In this document: positions 16,179-22,537 of the stretch, one piece after another
Position numbering within the stretch: the first letter of the stretch is position 1
Layout of the letters: the number at the start of each line of letters is the position of its first letter
NCBI GenBank assembly: GCA_024637045.1
Contig: JAGXFX010000027.1
Location: 83,532 to 147,531, forward strand
DNA from: Soehngenia sp.
Lineage (GTDB): Bacteria > Bacillota > Clostridia > Tissierellales > Tissierellaceae
Direction: 5' to 3'
Length of the DNA stretch: 64,000 nt
Made by a program: the position numbers and the translations under genes
The notes under the pieces: model-generated
The model's input: only the letters and a program-made list of their open reading frames with translations
Told to the model about the DNA's origin: nothing
Databases searched by the model: none

Positions 16179-17090
16179 GTGGCAAGACCGAAAAAGGAAA
16201 CAGTGGACTATTTTCCACATTTTACTAATAGTGGTAAAACACTTTTTATTCTTGAAGGTGAGTTTGGCAATGATGGTTATGCTTTCTGGTTTAAGCTGTT
16301 GGAACTGTTGGGTTCGTCTGATGGTCATGTTTATGACTGTAGAAATACACCATCATGGAAGTTTCTACTAGCAAAAACTAAAGTGGATGGAGATACAGCT
16401 ACTAAAATACTTGATACATTATCGGAATTAGAAGCTATAGATCAGGATTTGTGGAAATATAATCTAATTTGGAGTGATAATTATGTGGATAACTTACAAC
16501 CGGTTTATAACAACAGGAAAGCATCACTGCCTGAAAAACCTATTATTACAAGTAGTAATAATAACCCAGATGAATTACTACAAGTAGAAACTGATGATAA
16601 AGAAGTTACTATCATCAAAAACCGACAAAGTAGAGTAAAGGAAAGTAAACTAAAGGAGACTATAGAAGAGGAGACGGAAAAAGATCCTGTCGGTAGTAGT
16701 CGTCCAGATGAAAAATTAATTTTACTAGTTAAAGCCTACGAGCAAAACGGATTCGGTCAACTAAGTGAAATCGTTAGAGATAAACTTGTAGCTCTATTAA
16801 ATGAGTATGATTTCACCTGGATAAACGAGGCTTTTAAAATCGCAGTCGAGAATAATAAACGCACATTAAAGTACGTTGAGGGGATCCTTCGTAATTGGCG
16901 AGCAGAAGGCGGCATGAAGACAGAGACAATAGGAGTGAAGAAGTCTCCGCCTACACCACGAAAAAAAACGAGATTTCATAATCTCGAGTCAAGAACAGAC
17001 AAGTATTCCGCTGATGATCTTGAGAATATAGCTAAGAGGAAAAGAGAAGAGTGGAAGAAAAAACAGAAGGAAGCAGGAGGTAGAGGATGA
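16179..17090 (+). CDS. DnaD-like phage replication initiator
   Basis: A 303-aa protein with an N-terminal Lin1244/Lin1753-like winged helix (MARPKKETVDYFPHF; residues 1-100), a variable linker (about 110-180) and a C-terminal DnaD/DnaB_2-like domain (about 185-245, ending YVEGILRNWRAEGG). Such proteins bind the phage origin and help load helicase. The start is GTG 16179 because GGGAGGTGA lies just before it and MARPKK is the common N-terminus; a TTG at 16164 is less likely. I saw no clear iterons in the AT-rich linker. Confidence 0.8.
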   Translation: MARPKKETVDYFPHFTNSGKTLFILEGEFGNDGYAFWFKLLELLGSSDGHVYDCRNTPSWKFLLAKTKVDGDTATKILDTLSELEAIDQDLWKYNLIWSDNYVDNLQPVYNNRKASLPEKPIITSSNNNPDELLQVETDDKEVTIIKNRQSRVKESKLKETIEEETEKDPVGSSRPDEKLILLVKAYEQNGFGQLSEIVRDKLVALLNEYDFTWINEAFKIAVENNKRTLKYVEGILRNWRAEGGMKTETIGVKKSPPTPRKKTRFHNLESRTDKYSADDLENIAKRKREEWKKKQKEAGGRG

Positions 17091-17398
17091 ATGAAAAGAA
17101 AATATTAGATGCATGCTGCGGTAGTAAAATGTTCTGGTTCGATAAGAACAACCCTTCAACAATTTATTTTGATAATAGAGAAGTAGACAGGCATGAATTT
17201 TACCCAGGGCAATATATCGAGATTAAACCTGAGATAGTCGGAGACTTCACAGATCTACCCTTTGAAAGTAATTCTTTTAGTTTAGTAGTATTTGATCCGC
17301 CTCACTTAATGAAAATAGGTACGAACTCATGGACATATCTGAAGTATGGTCGACTAGATGGATTCCATGATATAGACGATTCAGGCATTCCATTTTAG
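17087..17398 (+). CDS. Truncated SAM-dependent methyltransferase ending in an SSB-like tail
   Basis: Only 103 aa. The first 90 residues match the N-terminal half of phage class I methyltransferases: LDACCGSKMFWFD (motif I), VGDFTDLPFESNSF and the catalytic-type VVFDPPH, then the conserved WTYLKYGRLD. The second half of the Rossmann fold is missing. Instead the protein ends HDIDDSGIPF, which looks like the acidic C-terminal tip (DDxIPF) of single-stranded-DNA-binding protein. An in-frame deletion joining a methyltransferase gene to the end of an ssb gene would explain it. It is unlikely to be an active methyltransferase. Confidence 0.7.
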   Translation: MNEKKILDACCGSKMFWFDKNNPSTIYFDNREVDRHEFYPGQYIEIKPEIVGDFTDLPFESNSFSLVVFDPPHLMKIGTNSWTYLKYGRLDGFHDIDDSGIPF

Positions 17399-17413
17399 GG
17401 AGGAGGTTGAGAG

Positions 17414-17578
17414 ATGAAAGTTTATAAAATATATTATACATTCTCTGGAGAAGTTGAAATTGATGCTGAAAATGAAGAAGAAGCAAGGGACGTGGCTGAA
17501 TATGAAGCATACAAGTCATGTGGATGTAATAATTGTTTTAGTATAGATATATTAGAAGAGGTGCAAGATGATAAATGA
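17414..17578 (+). CDS. Small acidic phage protein (54 aa)
   Basis: ATG at 17414 behind AGGAGG. The N-terminal YKIYYTFSGEVEIDAENEEEA resembles small phage proteins with a single beta-hairpin. A CGCNNC motif is near the end. It overlaps the next ORF by 11 bases. Confidence 0.5.
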   Translation: MKVYKIYYTFSGEVEIDAENEEEARDVAEYEAYKSCGCNNCFSIDILEEVQDDK

Positions 17579-17822
17579 TAATAGATATGGTAAATTCAGG
17601 ATCTCAATCAAGTTGATGGAAGAAAATCCAATTATTGTAATGCGTATCATAATGTCTAATTTTCTGGTTACAAGGGCAGAATGCATCTATGGCCTTGGTG
17701 TAATACAATATGAAGCATATTCGCCATTGTTTAGAAAAATAGAGGTAGGTGAAAGACCGCCATTATATGTAATTGGATTTGATGAAGAAGAGAATATTTC
17801 AGTCACTGAGGAGGCGGAGTAA
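17568..17822 (+). CDS. Hypothetical phage protein (84 aa)
   Basis: A small soluble protein (ISIKLMEENPIIVMRIIMSN). It abuts the nuclease-like gene that follows. Not recognised. Confidence 0.55.
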   Translation: MINDNRYGKFRISIKLMEENPIIVMRIIMSNFLVTRAECIYGLGVIQYEAYSPLFRKIEVGERPPLYVIGFDEEENISVTEEAE

Positions 17823-18566
17823 ATGTTTGCTAATTGCAATGAAAAAGTAATAACAAATGCCTTGCAAGAAAAACATGACAGATTACAGGATATATTTGCT
17901 CCACAGGTTAAATTAGGACCTGCAGGCAGCAAGATAATTGATGCTATTGCCATAAAAAAAACATGGTCACCCAGAACAGTAATAGCTTATGAAATAAAGA
18001 CATCAAGACAAGATTTTCTTCAAGACCAGAAACACCCAGTTTATATGGAAAACTGTAATTTATTTTACTTTGTTACAACTAATGGAATAGTTCAGGAAGG
18101 AGAAATCCCAAAAGGAGCAGGACATATGATTTATAATCCAGAAACAGGAAAAATTAGGACTAAAAAGAAAGCTCCTTACAGAAAACAACCAATCAATTCG
18201 GATTTACTACTCCATATTATGTTTTGGAAAGCAGAAAGGTACTTTGGCTTTAGAACAAGAGCAGAAAGGCTAGAGGATTACAGAGCTAAGGAAGATCTAC
18301 GAGCTTTAGGGCATCAAGTAGCAAAAAAAATCAGTTGTTTAGAAATAAAAATAGAGGGATTTAATCACAGTTATTATAAGCAAAAATATGACGAGATTCT
18401 TAATGAGTGGGAACGGTTATACGGAAACAGATACATAGATTTTAATAAACTAAATGCTAAAGATGGATATTCAGTTGGAGATATGAGGAGGATTAGCGTT
18501 TATTTAGAAGCGGCCAAAAAAGACATTGAGAGAGTGAGTAAAATAATTTTAGAGGAGGCAGATTGA
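17823..18566 (+). CDS. MmcB-like PD-(D/E)XK nuclease-family protein
   Basis: A 247-aa protein. The segment IIDAIAIKK, then VIAYEIKTSRQDFLQDQKHP and the hydrophobic LFYFVTTNGIV, matches the restriction-endonuclease fold of MmcB-family DNA repair proteins, with Asp and Glu-X-Lys as the metal site. The C-terminal half (about 130-247) is helical. It lies directly upstream of a second small nuclease, suggesting a recombination/repair module. Confidence 0.7.
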   Translation: MFANCNEKVITNALQEKHDRLQDIFAPQVKLGPAGSKIIDAIAIKKTWSPRTVIAYEIKTSRQDFLQDQKHPVYMENCNLFYFVTTNGIVQEGEIPKGAGHMIYNPETGKIRTKKKAPYRKQPINSDLLLHIMFWKAERYFGFRTRAERLEDYRAKEDLRALGHQVAKKISCLEIKIEGFNHSYYKQKYDEILNEWERLYGNRYIDFNKLNAKDGYSVGDMRRISVYLEAAKKDIERVSKIILEEAD

Positions 18567-18979
18567 TGAACTGGACGGAAGAGGAATATGAAGAATTTAT
18601 GAAGATGAAAAACATGTTGCCGCCTACCAATAAATCTAAACCAAAGAAGAATAAATATAGTAATAGAAAGACCACGGTTGACGGAATAACCTTTGACAGT
18701 AAGAAAGAGGCGGACTATTACCTGAAGCTAAAGCAGCAAAAGGCAGCTGGTGAAATCAAGGACTTTAAACTTCAACCGGAGTATGAACTTCAACCAAGAT
18801 TTAAAAAGAATGGCAAGACATATAGACCAATCAAGTACATCGCAGATTTCATTATAGATCACAATGACGGGACTACTGAAGTGGTTGACATAAAGGGCAT
18901 GGAGACGGAAAAATTCAGGATAAAGAAAAAACTGTTTGAATACAAATATCAAGACTTAGCGTTAAGAGTCATTAAGTAA
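18566..18979 (+). CDS. DUF1064 family phage endonuclease (Holliday-junction-type)
   Basis: A 137-aa protein with the DUF1064 pattern: VDGITFDSKKEADYYLKLK, then FKLQPEYELQPRF, IKYIADFIIDHNDG and EVVDIKGMET, the core of a PD-(D/E)XK nuclease (E of SKKEADYY, D of YIADF, D-x-K of VDIKG). The family is often placed with phage resolvases. The ATG at 18566 follows GAGGAGG; a TTG at 18563 is possible. Confidence 0.8.
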   Translation: MNWTEEEYEEFMKMKNMLPPTNKSKPKKNKYSNRKTTVDGITFDSKKEADYYLKLKQQKAAGEIKDFKLQPEYELQPRFKKNGKTYRPIKYIADFIIDHNDGTTEVVDIKGMETEKFRIKKKLFEYKYQDLALRVIK

Positions 18980-18990
18980 GAGGGGAGTTA

Positions 18991-19311
18991 ATGAGAGGGA
19001 AAGCTTGGACAGAGGAAGAGCAGATGATCCTTGAGGAAACCTTGAAGGACATGTCAATAAATGATGTGGCGAAGATGCTAGGCAGACCATACACAACGGT
19101 ATTTCAAAATGCGCAGAAACTGAGAGAAGAGGACCCTGATAGATATATCAAAAACAAAAGGCGGAAAGTTGTTGAATTAACAAAATGCCCTGACTGTGGT
19201 AGCTCAAAAATCAATCAGGTTGATAACATGTGTCAGGGTGCGAAATACTTCTGTGTTAACTGTTTCCGAGAGTATAACAGGTATGGTGAGGTAGTGGATC
19301 CGATTAAATAG
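18991..19311 (+). CDS. Myb/SANT-like helix-turn-helix plus zinc-ribbon protein
   Basis: A 106-aa protein. The N-terminal half has a SANT/HTH-like helix set (AWTEEEQMILEETLKDMSIN, VAKMLGRPYTTVFQNAQKL); the C-terminal half has a zinc ribbon (CPDCGSS and CVNCFREY, with one extra Cys between). Probably a DNA-binding regulator of the phage. Confidence 0.65.
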   Translation: MRGKAWTEEEQMILEETLKDMSINDVAKMLGRPYTTVFQNAQKLREEDPDRYIKNKRRKVVELTKCPDCGSSKINQVDNMCQGAKYFCVNCFREYNRYGEVVDPIK

Positions 19312-19322
19312 GAGGTGGAATA

Positions 19323-19625
19323 ATGATAGAGAATCCAAAAATATTGGAACAATTCAAATTAAAATGCGACCCAAAGGAAGTAAAAATAGAAATGCTGGAA
19401 GCACAAAACGCTGACCTGATCAGGAGAATAAACCTACACAGAGAGATACAAGAGCAGTCCATGATTACCATTGACGATCTCAGCAGAGAGAATAAGATGT
19501 TGAGGGCTTGGAAAGATGAAATTGAAAGAGCGCTTAAATCTAATCGATATGGAAGAGTAAGTATTGGTATTGACTATGGTCAAGTTGATGGCGACCAAAC
19601 GCAGGAGGTGGACAATGACGTGTAA
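19323..19625 (+). CDS. Hypothetical coiled-coil phage protein (100 aa)
   Basis: Helical and charged, with heptad-like spacing (EMLEAQNADLIRRINLHREI). GGAGGTGG site upstream. It overlaps the next gene's start. Function unknown. Confidence 0.55.
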   Translation: MIENPKILEQFKLKCDPKEVKIEMLEAQNADLIRRINLHREIQEQSMITIDDLSRENKMLRAWKDEIERALKSNRYGRVSIGIDYGQVDGDQTQEVDNDV

Positions 19626-20049
19626 AGACATATTGAAACAATACAATGATGTGCAGCAGGAGATCAAAGATCTGGAGCATAGGATAAAGAAGCTCAACAG
19701 CAAGAAGCAAGAGGCTGAAGCTGATACAGTGGTAGGATCTAATATAGAATTTCCATACAACGAGAGGATATATGCCATTAGTGGATTTAATGTTGAAGAT
19801 AAGAGTGACAAGATAGAACGGCTGGAGAGAGTACTTAAAAAGAGAAAACAGAAGTGTGAAAGCATGAAGGTAGAGATAGAAGAATTTATAAATACGATAC
19901 CAGACAGCAGGACCAGGCGGGTATTTACTTTCAGGTACATTGAAGGGTTGACCTGGTTACAAATTGCCAGAAGGATTGAGAGGTATGATGAGTCCTACCC
20001 AAGAAAGATAATACATGACCGATACCTGGAAGAATATAAAAACGGGTAA
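19615..20049 (+). CDS. Phage late transcriptional regulator-like protein (DUF1492/ArpU type)
   Basis: A 144-aa protein. A long N-terminal coiled coil leads to a C-terminal sigma-region-4-like helix-turn-helix (RVFTFRYIEGLTWLQIARRI, then RKIIHDRYL). This layout is typical of late-operon activators placed at the end of the early region in Firmicute phages. The real start is ATG 19615 behind CAGGAGGTGG; the upstream in-frame ATG lies inside the preceding gene. It would be expected to switch on packaging and structural genes. Confidence 0.72.
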   Translation: MTCKDILKQYNDVQQEIKDLEHRIKKLNSKKQEAEADTVVGSNIEFPYNERIYAISGFNVEDKSDKIERLERVLKKRKQKCESMKVEIEEFINTIPDSRTRRVFTFRYIEGLTWLQIARRIERYDESYPRKIIHDRYLEEYKNG

Positions 20050-20149
20050 AGAATAACACAAAATCCGAATAATCCGATTTATATCTGATAGTATGAGAGT
20101 ATGAGGTAGTGTAAAGAAATTGAGCGATTCATCATATACATCCTCCTTT

Positions 20150-20490
20150 CACTTGGGCTTGTCACTAGGACAGGCCCTACTATTTTGCAACTAACTAATT
20201 TAATAGAGTGCGGGCAGTTAGTGAGTAGCGGGTGGCTTCTTCCCACTAAGAAGTGGCAAACCATTAAGCCTGACAGATGGTGAATACATGATGGTAGGAA
20301 GTACGGGTAGATCCCAGAAACCACAGCAGTAACCCTACCAGACTGTAGGATATACTATGACTTGGGCAAAAGCTAACTTACTGCAAAATTATAAGGTAGA
20401 CACTCAACGGGAGCGTTGATGGCTTTCATTGGGTGTAGGGAATGAATACGCAAACAAATGCGAGTGGGCGGGCGCAAGCGTATAAAATAA
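20150..20490 (+). ncRNA. Structured RNA resembling HEARO / IscB-type omega-RNA, no nuclease gene beside it
   Basis: The gap 20050-20540 has no ORF in a phage that is otherwise tightly packed, but is dense in pairing. Seen: 9-bp hairpin 20155-20163/20169-20177; stem ACTAACT/AGTTAGT around 20180-20221; hairpin CTTCTT/AAGAAG (20237-20253 region); ACCAT/ATGGT (20260-20281) whose loop carries AAGCC able to pair with upstream GGCTT, a pseudoknot; TGGTAGG/CCTACCA (20292-20298/20334-20340) enclosing a GGG/CCC hairpin; TCAACG/CGTTGA; and ATACGC/GCGTAT (20446-20483). The phrase GTGGCAAACCATTAAGCCTG and what follows closely resemble my memory of HEARO RNA, the guide scaffold of IscB/IsrB. Ends are approximate. 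The identity rests on recall, not a covariance search. Confidence 0.6.
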
Positions 20491-20540
20491 TTGTTTGTTT
20501 GTCAAATATTAGGATATAGGTATCTCAAAGGGGTGATACC

Positions 20541-20843
20541 ATGGCATTATTTGGAGAAAAGAAAACCAAGGATGAAAAGGAAGAAGAAAAACTTCTAGAA
20601 TTTATGGAGAGGTATCAACTGGAGGATCTAGACAACAAGGACATGGTTGTACTAAAGAGGATAGCCAATGACTTAGTGGGTAATAACTTTTTCAAGGCAG
20701 GAATGGCATTCTCATTTGCAAAGGCAGAGGAACAAGCAAAAGTAAGTTACTTATCAGCACTGGTTGAACAGAATTGGATGATAGTAAGACAGTTGAGTAG
20801 GTTAAATAAGAATATAGAAGCGATGCAGGAGAAGGACCTTTAG
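20541..20843 (+). CDS. Conserved hypothetical protein (100 aa)
   Basis: A helical soluble protein (ALFGEKKTKDEKEEEK, then AGMAFSFAKAEEQAKVSYLSALVEQNWMI). I recall similar proteins in Clostridia, without assigned function. Its ribosome-binding site AAAGGGG lies in the loop of a GGTATC/GATACC hairpin (20519-20540), which could limit translation. Its stop codon lies in the loop of a terminator. Confidence 0.65.
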   Translation: MALFGEKKTKDEKEEEKLLEFMERYQLEDLDNKDMVVLKRIANDLVGNNFFKAGMAFSFAKAEEQAKVSYLSALVEQNWMIVRQLSRLNKNIEAMQEKDL

Positions 20844-20853
20844 GGGTCCTTTT
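20832..20853 (+). terminator. Terminator between the early region and the packaging genes
   Basis: Stem AAGGACC/GGTCCTT with a short loop that includes the TAG stop of the preceding gene, followed by TTTT. Confidence 0.6.
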
Positions 20854-20879
20854 AACATGCCCTGAAAGGTGGTGAGATC

Positions 20880-21326
20880 ATGGCTAAGAGCAAGTGGCCA
20901 ATGGTAGAAGCAAAGCTTATGCTTGTACAGAAGTGGTGCCGGGATGGATTGGCAGAAGATCAGATTGCTACAAATCTTGGGATAGCCGTGTCCACTCTTA
21001 ACGATTACAAACACAAACACCCGGAATTTTTGGAGGCGTTAAAAAAGGGAAAAGAAGTATTTATTACAGAAGTCGAGAATGCTTTGGCTAAGAAAGCCTT
21101 GGGATTCTATTACGAAGAAGAGAAGACATATATCAAACAGGAAGATGGCAAGGATGTCCGATATAAAGAAGTAACCAAGAAATATCAACCGCCTGATGTA
21201 GCTGCATGTAGTTTGCTGCTCAAGAACAAGGACAGAGGTAATTGGTCAGATAATCCTATGAAACTTGACCTGGATAGGGAAATGGCTGAGTGGCGAAAGA
21301 AGAATGAAAGCATGAAGATGTGGTGA
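20880..21326 (+). CDS. Helix-turn-helix phage protein, small-terminase-like
   Basis: A 148-aa protein with an N-terminal HTH (GLAEDQIATNLGIAVSTLNDYK), then a helical region and QPPDVAACSLLLKNKDRGNWSD, a phrase seen in proteins annotated as small terminase or transposase-like in Firmicute phages. A P27-type TerS is also present at 22214, so this may be a DNA-recognition partner or a regulator instead. Confidence 0.6.
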   Translation: MAKSKWPMVEAKLMLVQKWCRDGLAEDQIATNLGIAVSTLNDYKHKHPEFLEALKKGKEVFITEVENALAKKALGFYYEEEKTYIKQEDGKDVRYKEVTKKYQPPDVAACSLLLKNKDRGNWSDNPMKLDLDREMAEWRKKNESMKMW

Positions 21327-21330
21327 TGAT

Positions 21331-21987
21331 ATGGACAAGATTCATAAGTTCTACTGTACCAAGGCATGGAGGAATCTGTCATTTAACTCAAAGATAACAG
21401 CAGGAGGAAAGTGTAACAGGTGTGGATATATAGCAGATAAGATGTCAGAGCTGATAGGTCATCATAAGATAGAACTAACTGAGGATAATGTTGATGATCC
21501 ACTAATATCACTTAACCCTGAGAATGTTGAGGTTATATGTCAGCTATGCCATAACAAGGACCATAGGAGATTCGGGAATAAACAGAATGTATATATAGTA
21601 TATGGTAGTCCACTCTCAGGCAAGACTACACTGGTAAAGGAGATCATGAGGCAAGGGGATATAGTCCTTGACATGGATGCCATATGGCAGGCAGTAACCT
21701 TACAGAATGATTACACCAAACCAAACAATGTGAGGTTCAATGTATTCAAGATAAGGGATGAGATGCTGCAACAGATCAAGACCAGGTATGGTAACTGGTA
21801 TGATGCTTATATTATTGGAGGTTACCCTGATAAGTATGAGCGTGAGAGGTTGGTTAAGTCATTAGGTGCTGAACTCATATACTGTGAGAGTACCAAGGAA
21901 GAGTGCATCAAACGACTAGAGGGCAGCGACAAGCCGAGTAGATGGTTGGAATATATAAATGATTGGTGGGATAAATACAATGGGTGA
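21331..21987 (+). CDS. HNH endonuclease fused to a P-loop kinase-like domain
   Basis: A 218-aa protein with two parts. Residues 1-80 are an HNH nuclease: YCTKAWRNL, CNRCG, HHKIELTEDNVDDP, NPENVEVICQLCHNKDH. Residues about 90-218 are a P-loop kinase/AAA_33-like ATPase with Walker A GSPLSGKT, LDMDAIW and a C-terminal helix. HNH proteins beside the terminase help cut cos in HK97-like phages; the attached kinase-like domain is the unusual part. It lies upstream of the candidate cos and TerS. Confidence 0.85.
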   Translation: MDKIHKFYCTKAWRNLSFNSKITAGGKCNRCGYIADKMSELIGHHKIELTEDNVDDPLISLNPENVEVICQLCHNKDHRRFGNKQNVYIVYGSPLSGKTTLVKEIMRQGDIVLDMDAIWQAVTLQNDYTKPNNVRFNVFKIRDEMLQQIKTRYGNWYDAYIIGGYPDKYERERLVKSLGAELIYCESTKEECIKRLEGSDKPSRWLEYINDWWDKYNG

Positions 21988-22084
21988 GGTCATAAGTAGC
22001 ATAGGTTGGTTACTAACTGGATTAGTGACAGTACCAGTGATAATAATACTGTTGATTGTACTGGTGGCAAGGAAGGTAAGTTGA
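21980..22084 (+). CDS. Tiny membrane protein (34 aa)
   Basis: It starts at an ATG overlapping the end of the HNH-kinase gene. It codes for one hydrophobic span (LVTVPVIIILLIVLVA) and a short basic end. No close ribosome-binding site, so uncertain. Confidence 0.35.
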   Translation: MGEVISSIGWLLTGLVTVPVIIILLIVLVARKVS

Positions 22085-22213
22085 GTTATACCCCCCGGGT
22101 TAGTCTATATAATCGGTTATTTGTATACTGTGAGTGGGCCTTTTCTGCACACACACTGAAATTTTGACTTTTCGATTGAGACTTTTCGAGAACATTTGAA
22201 GGCAGGTGAGAAT
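22085..22213. other. Candidate cos site and terminase-binding repeats
   Basis: A non-coding stretch between the HNH gene and TerS. A lone GC-rich block, CCCCCCGGG (22091-22099), stands out in AT-rich DNA and contains the CCCGGG palindrome. Downstream, GACTTTTCGA occurs twice with a 14-bp period (22166-22175 and 22180-22189). Position, composition and repeats fit cos plus terminase-binding sites of HK97-type phages. The cleavage position cannot be read from sequence. Confidence 0.5.
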
Positions 22214-22537
22214 ATGAAAACTCCGGAATTATCGAAGGAGATTCAGCGGTTGAAAAATGAATTTCCAGGCGCTGATGATAACAAGCTTAATGCAATGGAG
22301 GCCTTGATTGAACAAGCAGCTTATGAAAGGCTGTATTTGCAAAAGTTGAATGAACAGGCCATAGAAACAGGCCTTGTGCAAATACACCCTGAGAATGCTT
22401 CATTACAACGGGCATTGCCTGTGTCTAATGCAATTGCTAAACACTCAGCTACCTTGACTAACATAATGGACAAGCTATTCAAACACCTGGCTGTAGAAAT
22501 GGATGATGAAGATGACGGACTTGACGATTACGAATAA
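22214..22537 (+). CDS. terS: Terminase small subunit, P27 family
   Basis: A 107-aa protein that recognises phage DNA for packaging. The central segment ALIEQAAYERLYLQKLNEQA and the C-terminal ALPVSNAIAKHSATLTNIMDKLF followed by an acidic tail match P27-type small terminases. The ATG at 22214 follows GCAGGTGAG. It overlaps the large subunit by 35 bases. Confidence 0.85.
   Translation: MKTPELSKEIQRLKNEFPGADDNKLNAMEALIEQAAYERLYLQKLNEQAIETGLVQIHPENASLQRALPVSNAIAKHSATLTNIMDKLFKHLAVEMDDEDDGLDDYE

Noticed and set aside
20150..20490. Group I or group II intron
   Set aside because: I found no group I P7/S pattern and no group II domain V or GUGYG-type 5' end. It also interrupts no gene.
21331..21987. 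The HNH protein as the IscB/IsrB partner of the RNA at 20150-20490
   Set aside because: It is only 218 aa, lacks the RRXRR/PLMP-type N-terminus, RuvC and bridge helix, and instead has a P-loop kinase domain. Its place beside terminase explains it.
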